DNA of 58,471 bases from the NCBI RefSeq assembly GCF_001580615.1, contig NZ_LHZC01000036.1:1-58471 (forward strand), given 5' to 3'. The notes below the pieces were generated by a model that was not told where the DNA came from, ran no database searches, and worked only from the letters and a program-made list of their open reading frames with translations. Position numbers and translations under genes: made by a program. Every line of letters starts with the position of its first letter. Position 1 is the first letter of the stretch. Below, in pieces: positions 28,525 through 36,479 of this stretch. This stretch comes from Acetobacter malorum. GTDB lineage: Bacteria; Pseudomonadota; Alphaproteobacteria; Acetobacterales; Acetobacteraceae.

Positions 28525-29453
28525 TGTTATCACAACGAGCAGTATTGGCGGCGTTTGACGATGATTATATTGGCTTGTCAAAAGGGTCTTTATCTCTTGC
28601 TCTGATCCTAACGAGGAATGCGGCATCGAAGCAGTTCCCGTTAGATAAAAATTCGTTCGTAACAACAAAAGGTGGGCAAGTCGCCGGATTGGGTGGTGGG
28701 GCGGTAAAGAAAATACTTAAAGACCATGGCATTGAGCGTATTCTCTCTAGTGAAGGGGGTAGAACCAGTCGAGGGAATATGGAGAGAATGAATGCATACA
28801 TTGATGTTTTAAACGATCTGCATTTTCACAATTTATTGGATTTAGACGCTGCGGAGAAATATTGGGTAGAGCGTGTTCAGGCGTATTTTGATGCTCTTCC
28901 GTTTACTTTCAAACTTGATCCATCACGCTCTTTACGGGCTTGTGTAAGAGATCTTTTGGCGCAGGCCGTAGAACGTCAACGTGAGGTTTCCGGCACCATG
29001 TATGCGGGCGCTGTTATGCAGCATCTGGTCGGAGCCAAACTAAATGTGATCACAAAAGGTAGTATTCGTCATCACGGTTTTTCGGTTGCGGATGCGCCAT
29101 CTAATCGCTCAGGAGATTTTTTGATCGGAGATGTGGCTATTCATGTCACAACTGCGCCTGGAGAAGCGCTTATTCGGAAATGCCAGGACAATCTCAGTTC
29201 CGGTTTACGTCCTCTTATTGTGACTACAGAAGATGGGGTAGGTGGCGCCAAAGCACTCGCCAAGCAGGTTGGAGTAGACGATCGCCTTGATATTATTGAA
29301 ATCGAGCAATTTTTAGCGACGAATGTTTATGAGTGGAGTACCTTTGAACGGGACGCCAGACAGACGGCGGTGAGGGATATTATCGATCATTATAATAAAA
29401 TTATCGCCGAGTGCGAGAGCGACCCAAGCCTCAGAATTGAATTTGATGGATGA
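28521..29453 (+). CDS. DUF4928 family protein of the restriction-modification operon
   Basis: 310 aa. The sequence GGAVKKILKDHGIERILSSE, then GGRTSRGNMERMNAYIDVLN, and the C-terminal IRHHGFSVADAPSNRSGDFL with VAIHVTTAPGEALIRKCQDN match the DUF4928 family, found beside C5 methylases and assigned to restriction. D-x(n)-HVTTAP may be part of a nuclease-like core. It overlaps both neighbours by 4 bases. Likely the second half of the endonuclease or its DNA-recognition part. Confidence 0.75.
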   Translation: MMLSQRAVLAAFDDDYIGLSKGSLSLALILTRNAASKQFPLDKNSFVTTKGGQVAGLGGGAVKKILKDHGIERILSSEGGRTSRGNMERMNAYIDVLNDLHFHNLLDLDAAEKYWVERVQAYFDALPFTFKLDPSRSLRACVRDLLAQAVERQREVSGTMYAGAVMQHLVGAKLNVITKGSIRHHGFSVADAPSNRSGDFLIGDVAIHVTTAPGEALIRKCQDNLSSGLRPLIVTTEDGVGGAKALAKQVGVDDRLDIIEIEQFLATNVYEWSTFERDARQTAVRDIIDHYNKIIAECESDPSLRIEFDG

Positions 29454-29851
29454 AAGTAGATCCTGTTCGTTCACGAACTATGAGGGCAGTTAAGTCGAAG
29501 AATACGAGCCCGGAATTGGTGGTAAGAAAGCTTATCCATGCAATGGGATACAGGTTTCGGCTCCATCGTAAAGATCTTCCTGGCTCTCCAGATTTGGTTT
29601 TTCCAGGTCGAAAATTGGCTTTATTTGTGAATGGATGCTTTTGGCATGGGCATGATTGTCCACGAGGAGCACGGATTCCGAAAAGCAACACAGAGTATTG
29701 GACAAAAAAAATTGAACGCAATCGCGTGCGAGATAAAGAGACGCTGATCGCATTGCAGAAGTTAGGTTGGCGTGTCCATGTTATATGGGAATGTGAGATT
29801 AAGGATAGGGAACGCCTTGAAGTAAATATCAAGTGTCTCATGGAATTATAG
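29450..29851 (+). CDS. vsr: Very short patch repair endonuclease Vsr
   Basis: 133 aa. RSRTMRAVKSKNTSPELVVR at the N-terminus, GYRFRLHRKDLPGSPDLVFP with the catalytic D of PDLVF, KLALFVNGCFWHGHDC with Zn/catalytic H residues, and the C-terminal LQKLGWRVHVIWECEI are all diagnostic. Length is standard. It nicks next to T in T:G mismatches that arise by deamination of 5-methylcytosine, so it protects the sites modified by the methylase four genes upstream. Translationally coupled to DUF4928 by ATGA. Confidence 0.95.
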   Translation: MKVDPVRSRTMRAVKSKNTSPELVVRKLIHAMGYRFRLHRKDLPGSPDLVFPGRKLALFVNGCFWHGHDCPRGARIPKSNTEYWTKKIERNRVRDKETLIALQKLGWRVHVIWECEIKDRERLEVNIKCLMEL

Positions 29852-30095
29852 AATGGATTAGGCCTTTAGAGGTATATTAATGATGTATATTTAAAGTATT
29901 ATTTGTATAATTCTAGCGGTCTCGTGGATTTGAATATCGTCGTCGTTTCTCTCCTTTATGATTTGGACGCGACGGTGCTGTTCTCTTTTATTCGTACTGG
30001 TGCAAAGACGACTTGATTGTTTCGCGAACGTCTGACAGAGGCTTGCACGGTCGGGGTATCATTAATCGTTTTGACACCACTTTGCGTGACGCAGG

Positions 30096-31274
30096 CTAAT
30101 CAATCGTAGCCTCCAGTGTTTCTCTGGGTAGGGCAAGGGCAGCAGAAATTTTTAGGTCGATCCCTTTGACCGCGCGCTGGATGGGCTCTTTCTTGAGGTG
30201 GGCGTAACGTGCGGTCGATTTGAGATCCCGGTGACCCAGCAGTTTCCCGATCATGATCAGATCCTCGCCGAGTTCCAGCGCATCGGATGCAAAGGAATGG
30301 CGGAGATCGTGAATCCGGACATCCTCCAGCCCGGCTTCCTTTCGGATGCGCCGCCACGGCTTCTCCAGATCAGTCAGGTGGCCACCGTCTTTCCGTCCCG
30401 TGATAACATAGGGATTGCCCTCGACCCTTGGGATGTCTCCAAGCAAGCCGATCGCACTCTCGCCCAACTGAACCGTGCGGGCACCACTTTTGGTGTCCGG
30501 CAGCCTTATTACCCCTTCGTCCAGATGGACGTATTCCCATTTCAGGCGCTGGATTTCCCGCAGGCGACAGCCGGTTAAAAGCAGGAGCTGGAGCGCATTG
30601 ACGGCTTCAGGCATCGTAGAGCGAGCATCATTGAGCGCCTGGCCAAGGCGCTGATGTTCGTCCGCCGTGAGGTAACGCTCACGTTTTAGCTCCTTGTAGC
30701 GTTTCACGCCCCGGCAGGGATTCACGTTATCTTTCCGGACGCCCCACAGGATTGCCAGCGAGAACATTTTTGACAGAACGCCCAGGGTCCGGTTGGCCTG
30801 ATATGGAATGTGGCGATAGGCATGATGGAAAGCGACCACATCGGAGTGGGTAAGGGCAGCCATCTTCCGGTTGCCAATCTTTTTCTTGATGAAAAGGTCG
30901 ATCGCGCGCTTGTACTCGGCTTGAGTCGTGGGTTTCAGATGCGTGTTCACATGCCGTTCGACGAAAGTTTTGCTGAACTGGTTGACGGTCGGGCAGGAGC
31001 GCTCTTCTCCGCGTTCGACGTTGGGATCGCCGCCATCCTTCACGCGGGCGAGAATCTTGATCGCCTCATCCCGCGCTTTATCCGCCGTCCACGGGCCATG
31101 ATGGCCGATCGTATAACGGCGGAATCTGCCGTTGGTCCGGTAATGAACCACATAGCTCATCCGGCCGGAAGGCCAGACCCGTAAGGCAAAGCCGGCGACC
31201 TGATCGTCCCAGACGATGTAGTCCTTCTCGGCAGGTTGAAGGGTTGCGATGATGCGCTTTGAAATCCGGGGCAT
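30096..31274 (-). CDS. P4-type tyrosine integrase
   Basis: 392 aa. N-terminal arm-binding domain (KDYIVWDDQVAGFALRVWPS, YTIGHHGPWTADKARDEA), core-binding SAM-like domain (TTQAEYKRAIDLFI), and catalytic domain with R (LTGCRLREIQRLKWE), H-x-x-R (IHDLRHSFASDAL), H/G (LLGHRDLKSTARYAHL) including the nucleophile Y. GGAGGA precedes ATG 31274; longer frames reading to 31370 are unlikely. It sits 145 bases from the tRNA-like junction at 31419-31492, the right end of element A. The protein is intact. Confidence 0.92.
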   Translation of the reverse strand: MPRISKRIIATLQPAEKDYIVWDDQVAGFALRVWPSGRMSYVVHYRTNGRFRRYTIGHHGPWTADKARDEAIKILARVKDGGDPNVERGEERSCPTVNQFSKTFVERHVNTHLKPTTQAEYKRAIDLFIKKKIGNRKMAALTHSDVVAFHHAYRHIPYQANRTLGVLSKMFSLAILWGVRKDNVNPCRGVKRYKELKRERYLTADEHQRLGQALNDARSTMPEAVNALQLLLLTGCRLREIQRLKWEYVHLDEGVIRLPDTKSGARTVQLGESAIGLLGDIPRVEGNPYVITGRKDGGHLTDLEKPWRRIRKEAGLEDVRIHDLRHSFASDALELGEDLIMIGKLLGHRDLKSTARYAHLKKEPIQRAVKGIDLKISAALALPRETLEATID

Positions 31275-31283
31275 GGCTTCCTC

Positions 31284-31305
31284 CGCAGGATGCGTATAGG
31301 ATGCA
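31284..31305. repeat. Right copy of AGGATGC double repeat of element A
   Basis: Identical over 22 bases to 122-143. It lies just upstream of the integrase start codon, between it and the attachment site, as expected for arm-type sites. Confidence 0.6.
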
Positions 31306-31418
31306 AATGGGACTGAAACGTCAGCGTGAGCGAGCGTAGGAAGTTGAGCGGAATTGCACGATTTATGCAATTAAAATAATAGGATAGTCGTATATTGGCG
31401 TAGGGTATACGGATATTT

Positions 31419-31492
31419 CGCGGTGTGGCGTAGGCCCTGCTGTCAAACTCATAACCTGAAGGCCGCAGGTTCAAATCCTGCCCCCGCAACCA
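31419..31492 (+). other. tRNA-Met-like junction between elements A and B
   Basis: 31441-31492 repeats the tRNA 3' half: CTCATAACCTGAAGG, a perfect T-arm (GCAGG TTCAAAT CCTGC) and CCCCGCAACCA. Upstream, 31419-31428 CGCGGTGTGG also resembles the 5' end of initiator tRNA. The anticodon stem TCAAA/CCTGA has two A-C mismatches and the length is 74 rather than 77, so it is probably a decayed tRNA or attachment copy. It bounds element A (tyrosine integrase) and element B (serine recombinase). Confidence 0.7.
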
Positions 31493-33128
31493 TCTGAACT
31501 TGCGATGCCAACGCATCACGAACCCTAGTCCGGAAACGGACTGGGGTTTTCGTTTGTCCGACCGACGCAACCGTTAGGATGCCGGCGAGATCGCCCCGGA
31601 CATTGATCTGTAGTCCCTTGTCGGATGGCGTGAGGATGATGGCCTCGATCAGCGAACGGATCACCTCGGCCGCCTCCTGGCGTTTCTCGTCCAGCTCGGA
31701 ATGCAGCATGTCGTGCAGGCGCGCGAGCTGTCGGTGGTAGAATTCCGCCATCTGGGGATGGAGCAGGGGCGGGGGCGCCTCGGCGGTCGCAAGAAACTCC
31801 GTCAGCTCCGCCTTACGGGCTTCGAGCTTCGATCCGCGTTCCTTGACCGTCTCGATCGAGATGGCTTCCGAAAGATAGAGATCCATCAGGCGCTGGATGT
31901 CGCGCTCGACCCGCTTCAGTTCTGACTCAGCCGCGCCGATGTCGGCCGACGCCTCCATGCGCAGCCGGTTCATCTCAGTGGTGAACGCTGTGCAGAATTC
32001 GGCGAACAGGTCCGGGTCCATAAGGTGATGACGCAGGGCGTCGAGAACGCGCCGTTCCAGTTCCTCGCGGCGCATATTGGTGCGATTGTCGCAGGTGCCC
32101 TTGTTGCGGGCCGTCGAGCAGCCGAGCAAGGTGCCGGAGATCATCGAATAGCCGCCACCACAGCAGCCGCATTTGCTGAGGCCGGAGAACAGGTAGCGGG
32201 GACGGCGTTTCTCACGGAAATGATCGGGCGAGGATGTATCGCGTGTGTCCCGGCTGGCGCTGACGCTGGCCTGCCGCGCCTTGACCGCGTCCCATAGTTC
32301 CTGGTCGACGATCCGCAGTTCCGGCACCTCCTGGATCACCCATTCGGCTTCCGGATTGGGTCGGGCCTGGCGTTTGCCGGTATCGGGATCCTTGATGAAG
32401 CGCTGCCGGTTCCAGACCAGTTTGCCCACATACATCTCATTATTGAGGATGCCGGTGCCGCGTAGCCGGTTGCCGTTGATGGTCGAGAAACCCCAGGCAC
32501 TGCTACCCGGTGCGGAGATGCCTTCGTCGTTGAGACGGAAGGCGATGGCGCGCGGTCCCAGCCCGGCTGCGAAGTCGCGAAAGATACGACGGACGACCTC
32601 GGCTTCCGCTGGATTGATGGTGCGGTCGCCCCGGATGGGCTCGCCATTGGTGTCGAGCCTGCGTACGACATCATAGCCGTAGGCATTGCCGCCACCGGAC
32701 TTGCCCTGTTCGACCCGGCCGCGCAGGCCGCGATGGGTCTTCTCAGCCAGGTCTTTCAGGAACAGGGCGTTCATCGTGCCCTTGAGGCCGACATGGAGGT
32801 GGGAAACCTCGCCCTCGGAGAGAGTGACGATCCGCACGCCGGCATAGTTCATGCGCTTGAAGACGCCGGCGATATCCTCCTGGTCTCGGGACAAACGGTC
32901 CATCGCTTCGGCCAGCACGATCTGGAACCGTCCGCGCTGTGCATCCGCGATCAGCGCCTGGATGCCGGGCCGCATCAGGGAGGCACCCGAGATGGCGTGG
33001 TCGGTATACTCCTCGACGATGCTCCAGCCCTGCTTCTCCGCGTGGGTGCGGCAGACCCGAAGCTGGTCGGCGATCGAGGCGTCGCGCTGGTTGTCGGAGG
33101 AATAGCGGGCGTAGAGCGCGACCTTCAT
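31449..33128 (-). CDS. Large serine recombinase of element B
   Basis: 559 aa. Resolvase domain at the N-terminus (VALYARYSSDNQRDASIADQ, catalytic Ser10; AEAMDRLSRDQEDIAGVF), Recombinase domain (GNAYGYDVVRRLDTNGEPI, INPAEAEVVRRIF), zinc ribbon (CGCCGGGYSM...CSTARNKGTC) and a coiled-coil region (ELKRVERDIQRLMDLYLSEA). The end VAGAGFEPAAFRL is read antisense through the tRNA-like junction, and the preceding bases encode a terminator hairpin on the other strand. The stop TGA is at 31449-31451. Complete and likely active; it would insert into the tRNA 3' end. Confidence 0.92.
   Translation of the reverse strand: MKVALYARYSSDNQRDASIADQLRVCRTHAEKQGWSIVEEYTDHAISGASLMRPGIQALIADAQRGRFQIVLAEAMDRLSRDQEDIAGVFKRMNYAGVRIVTLSEGEVSHLHVGLKGTMNALFLKDLAEKTHRGLRGRVEQGKSGGGNAYGYDVVRRLDTNGEPIRGDRTINPAEAEVVRRIFRDFAAGLGPRAIAFRLNDEGISAPGSSAWGFSTINGNRLRGTGILNNEMYVGKLVWNRQRFIKDPDTGKRQARPNPEAEWVIQEVPELRIVDQELWDAVKARQASVSASRDTRDTSSPDHFREKRRPRYLFSGLSKCGCCGGGYSMISGTLLGCSTARNKGTCDNRTNMRREELERRVLDALRHHLMDPDLFAEFCTAFTTEMNRLRMEASADIGAAESELKRVERDIQRLMDLYLSEAISIETVKERGSKLEARKAELTEFLATAEAPPPLLHPQMAEFYHRQLARLHDMLHSELDEKRQEAAEVIRSLIEAIILTPSDKGLQINVRGDLAGILTVASVGQTKTPVRFRTRVRDALASQVQMVAGAGFEPAAFRL
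31521..31550 (+). terminator. Intrinsic terminator after junction 2
   Basis: CCCTAGTCCG and CGGACTGGGG pair around GAAA-type loop bases, followed by TTTT. It is read on the plus strand after the tRNA-like end, within the 3' coding part of the minus-strand recombinase. Confidence 0.65.
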
Positions 33129-33141
33129 GACGGGGTATCCC

Positions 33142-33330
33142 TTACGGTCCGGAGCGGCGGCGCTGCTCCTGTTGCTGCGACCGGAACCAGTCCCGTGCCG
33201 CACGACGGGCCATGAGGCGGACCAGCGCTATCAGGCGCGGGTCGGGGGTATTGGGCCGTAGGACGAGCCGCAACTCGGGCTCTGGCGGCCGATACGCCGG
33301 GGCAATGGACTGGCTGGGTCTGTCCGTCAT
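33142..33330 (-). CDS. Small protein upstream of the serine recombinase
   Basis: 62 aa. MTDRPSQSIAPAYRPPEPEL, then RLIALVRLMARRAARDWFRS, then QQQEQRRRSGP: a proline-rich start, then a basic amphipathic helix. It ends 13 bases before the recombinase ATG on the same strand, so it is likely co-transcribed. GGAAGAGAG precedes its start. No known fold; a recombination directionality factor or DNA-binding helper is possible. Moderately confident that it is a real gene because of the placement. Confidence 0.5.
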   Translation of the reverse strand: MTDRPSQSIAPAYRPPEPELRLVLRPNTPDPRLIALVRLMARRAARDWFRSQQQEQRRRSGP

Positions 33331-33457
33331 CGTTGCTCTCTTCCGACCGCAAGGCAAGGAAAACAGACATACGATCCGGACAGATGACTGTTATTTCAAT
33401 GGCAATACGCAATACGGGAAGTCGTGCCCGCGCGGGCTCCAGCGTGCGGAATCGTAG

Positions 33458-33946
33458 TTATGGGTGGTCCCGGATACAGGCGCGTCGCACAAATACTGGC
33501 GTATGACGGCGGCACGGGAGGGGAGGGCGAGTCATGAATGATATGAGAATACCCTCGGAATAGCGAAACACGATATTAGGATGTGTAGCGCGGAACTCCG
33601 CTGTGAAATCCGAGAGTCGTCCAGGCAGGACGCAGGTCTGGATGCCGATGGAAATCTGGCCATTCTCGCCCTTACCTGTCCGTCGTGCTCGGGCGTTCAT
33701 GCTCGCCACATTATCCAGGATCGTCTGGGTCCAGCGGATGAATTCCTGGCCGAACGCAGTTGGTGCGGCACCGACCGGAGAGCGGGTGAACAGCCTGACA
33801 TCAAGCCGCTCCTCCAGGTTGTGCAGGGAGCGGCTGACGGCCGACTGGCGGGTGTTCAGGAAACGCGCCGCGCCATGGATACTGCCGTGCTCGGCGATTG
33901 CCCGCACGCATAGCAGTTGCCACAGATCGAAGGGCGGGCGGCGCAT
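33458..33946 (-). pseudogene. LysR-family regulator, 3'-truncated
   Basis: 162 aa. FDLWQLLCVRAIAEHGSIHG with AARFLNTRQSAVSRSLHNLE is the N-terminal winged HTH of LysR proteins (residues about 8-66), followed by the start of the effector domain (ISIGIQTCVLPGRLSDFTAE). From about residue 130 the sequence (SFMTRPPLPCRRHTPVFVRR) leaves the family, and half of the effector domain is missing. It could still bind DNA but not ligand. Confidence 0.75.
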
Positions 33947-34108
33947 GACCCGTCACACCGTCTTGCTCTGATGTGGTCGTAACACATATTTTAGATCGGC
34001 ATTGCAAAGTCCATTTTTTCTCATGTTTTTGTAACCTTTTGCTTTATCCATTCAGAACTGGGCGATAACCCATAGGACTACATATCATTTCAGGCTATAA
34101 TTCCTCCT

Positions 34109-34816
34109 ATGTCTGGATCATCCTCACTTTCCCAACTTCCCCGTCTTTCCCTCGTCGATTGCGCGATTGATGCCATGCGGGAAAAAATCGAAAGCGGGGC
34201 CTGGCCCGTCGGAGAGCGTATCCCAAAAGAAACCGAACTTGCCGAGATGTTGCAGGTTGGGCGGAATACGGTGAGGGAGGCTATTCGTGTCCTGTCCCAT
34301 GCTGACGTGCTGGAAGTCCGGCAGGGGGACGGAACTTATGTCCGCTTTGAACTTGACCCTGCCGCAGTTATGCGGCGTGTCACGCGATCCAGCCTCCGGG
34401 ATCATTTTGAACTGCGTGTCATTCTGGAAACGGAAGCGGCCCGACTGGCTGCAGGACATCGGACCGCCAGGGATATTCGGAAGCTGGAGAAAACGCTCAA
34501 GGTGCGCGGAGAGTGGGCTGCGGGCGGTGACCTTGATCGGTTTCTCAAAGCGGATACGGCATTTCATCTGGCGGTCGCCGAAGCGACCCATAATGAAGCC
34601 CTGGTTGAACTTTATCGATACTTTCTTGTTGCGGCGCGTCAGGCAGGGCGTGCCGTCATGGAAGAGCATGGGCTGCCTGAACCCGGATACGCCGCCCATG
34701 AACGGATATTCCGGGCAATCGAGCAGGGAGATGGCACGCGCGCGGCTCGTGCGGCAAGCGCGGTCGTCCGGCCGCTCGTGCAGGCCCTTTCCGATCATAC
34801 TGGGAACAGGGACTGA
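34109..34816 (+). CDS. GntR-family regulator, FadR/FCD type
   Basis: 235 aa. Winged HTH at residues about 10-80 (VGERIPKETELAEMLQVGRN then TVREAIRVLSHADVLEVRQG), followed by an all-helical FCD effector domain with metal-binding candidates D and H in RFLKADTAFHLAVAEATHN and AHERIFRAIEQGD. Members usually respond to organic acids or sugar acids. It lies at the head of the element B cargo, divergent to the truncated LysR gene. The shared inverted repeat at 36301 and 45948 may be its site, which is a guess. Confidence 0.85.
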   Translation: MSGSSSLSQLPRLSLVDCAIDAMREKIESGAWPVGERIPKETELAEMLQVGRNTVREAIRVLSHADVLEVRQGDGTYVRFELDPAAVMRRVTRSSLRDHFELRVILETEAARLAAGHRTARDIRKLEKTLKVRGEWAAGGDLDRFLKADTAFHLAVAEATHNEALVELYRYFLVAARQAGRAVMEEHGLPEPGYAAHERIFRAIEQGDGTRAARAASAVVRPLVQALSDHTGNRD

Positions 34817-34834
34817 GCCGCATGCCACGGTCAT

Positions 34835-35230
34835 CTACCTGCTGGCCAGAACATGGTGGGCAAGGATTTCGGCTTCTGCCTTCGACGCGGTGGCCATCTG
34901 AGGAACACCGAACGCGCGTTCCGCGCCCGGAAACATCTCTTCCAGAGCCGAACGTCGTGTCGCATCGGGCTCAATCAGGATCATGACCCTGCATAATCTG
35001 GAAAGGGGCTCGCGGTTTGTCTTAAGCCAGAGTCCTCGCTCCTTTCTGTCATCGTGATCCTCTTCTGGAGCAGGTGGGTAAATCAGGGCAAACGGGGTGC
35101 CGCGCTCCAGAAGGGCGGTCATCTCGCCTTTCCAGCTTGCCGCGTAACCTGGGACTACTTTGTCCGGATTCAGACAGACCAGTGGAAAACCGGTTGTATC
35201 GAATACTTTCGAAGCATCTGAAGTAGTCAT
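34835..35230 (-). CDS. Conserved-looking hypothetical protein, 131 aa
   Basis: Not recognised. VCLNPDKVVPGYAASWKGEM, FALIYPPAPEEDHDDRKERG, LWLKTNREPLSRLCRVMILI, then ATASKAEAEILAHHVLAS. Alternating strand/helix suggests a small alpha/beta protein, with the segment about residues 70-85 (LSRLCRVMILIEPD) as a core strand. GGAGAA lies 6 bases before ATG 35230. Convergent with the GntR gene and co-directional with the LysR gene upstream. No signal peptide. Confidence 0.6.
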   Translation of the reverse strand: MTTSDASKVFDTTGFPLVCLNPDKVVPGYAASWKGEMTALLERGTPFALIYPPAPEEDHDDRKERGLWLKTNREPLSRLCRVMILIEPDATRRSALEEMFPGAERAFGVPQMATASKAEAEILAHHVLASR

Positions 35231-35275
35231 GTCTATTCTCCATAAGATGTTAAAGGGCAGATCATCCGACCTTTT

Positions 35276-36232
35276 TTAATGAACGAAGACGTCTCCTTCC
35301 GGGACGGTCTCATGTGAGCGGTTGCGCCATCCACTCGTCACAGTGAGAACTGTGCGGCGCAGCCATCGATGCACCACATCTGAATCGTGGCGGGGATGCC
35401 ATGCCTGGAAGACGTTGACGGGTGTGAGCTTGAGCGGAAGGGGAAAAGCGTACAACCCAAGACGGTCCAGTGTGTCACGCTCTATCGCGACATCGGGCAC
35501 CGGGAGGATCAGATCAGTCCGGTGCAGGCCTTGCATCGCGGTGTAATACGAGGGGACGAGAAGGGCCACGTTCCGGCTGAGGCCGAATTCTTCCTGCAGC
35601 GCGTCATCAATGGGACCATGTCGCCGGCTGCGCCGTGACACACTGATGTGGTCGTATTGAACCAGGGACTGGGGCGTGATCTCACCAAGCAGGATCGGAT
35701 GGCCTGCGCGCACGACCGCATGAAACCGGCTTTCGAATAGTGTCTGTCGCATAATTTCTGGACGGAGGTTTTCGGTTGCACCGATATACAGGTCGATCGC
35801 CCCACGCCGCAGAGCATCGCTATCGTCTCCGTCGGTTTCACTGGCAAAAACAACGGCAGCATCTGGACAGTCTCCCCGTAAGGTCTGAAGCAGCTTCGTC
35901 GCGAATGGTCCCACGACGACATCTGCGGCCCGGATCGTGAAGATAGGTTTTATGCCCGTAAGATCCAGTTCCTCGTCTCTGCGCATCAGGTCATGCATGC
36001 CCGCGAGGATACGGCTGATGCGCGGCTGCATCTGGAGTGCGCGCGGGGTCGGCACCATGTTGCGGCCCATCTGTACAAGGATCGGGTCATCGAAGGTTGC
36101 CCTGATCTTGGACAGGGTGCGGCTGATTGTCGCCGCGCTGACCTGAAGACGCTGGGCGGCACCCGTAACGCTCGATTCCTCAATCAGCACATTCATGGCG
36201 TGTAACAGGTTCAGGTCGTAGCCACGCGTCAT
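35276..36232 (-). CDS. LysR-family regulator of the efflux cluster
   Basis: 318 aa. N-terminal HTH LNLLHAMNVLIEESSVTGAA with QRLQVSAATISRTLSKIRAT, a NodD-like linker, and the periplasmic-binding-like effector domain from about residue 90 (PIFTIRAADVVVGPFATKLL, GAIDLYIGATENLRPEIMRQ, ILLGEITPQSLVQYDHISVS). Full length. ATG 36232 begins the conserved start. It is divergent from the MFS gene at 36480 across 247 bases, which is the classic LysR-target layout, so it likely controls the efflux operon. Confidence 0.85.
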   Translation of the reverse strand: MTRGYDLNLLHAMNVLIEESSVTGAAQRLQVSAATISRTLSKIRATFDDPILVQMGRNMVPTPRALQMQPRISRILAGMHDLMRRDEELDLTGIKPIFTIRAADVVVGPFATKLLQTLRGDCPDAAVVFASETDGDDSDALRRGAIDLYIGATENLRPEIMRQTLFESRFHAVVRAGHPILLGEITPQSLVQYDHISVSRRSRRHGPIDDALQEEFGLSRNVALLVPSYYTAMQGLHRTDLILPVPDVAIERDTLDRLGLYAFPLPLKLTPVNVFQAWHPRHDSDVVHRWLRRTVLTVTSGWRNRSHETVPEGDVFVH

Positions 36233-36300
36233 CAATAAAGTCCTCCCGCGCACTGAAGGCGGATCATACCCATCTGCTTGGTAGTATCCAAATAGATAGG

Positions 36301-36313
36301 AACATAGGATGTT
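36301..36313. promoter_or_regulatory. Inverted repeat AACAT-AGG-ATGTT
   Basis: A perfect 13-bp inverted repeat in the LysR/MFS intergenic region. The 14 bases ACATAGGATGTTTG from 36302 recur exactly at 45948 before the TonB receptor gene. Candidate operator for a shared regulator. Confidence 0.45.
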
Positions 36314-36479
36314 TGTGACAAGTGACCCTGCCAGAAGCATGAGGATGCTGCAATAATTTTATGCGTTCTCACCGTTACGGTTGGTGAGAGTCATGTTTTC
36401 ATATTTGAGTGTTCCCGATCCCGGTCTTTGCGATCACAGTCGCCGCAGACATCCCTATTGCAACTAAAAGAGGCGTCGT

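Noticed and set aside
31441..31492. Functional second tRNA-Met gene
   Set aside because: The anticodon stem has two A-C mismatches and the 5' half is only weakly similar, so it is called an attachment-related copy.
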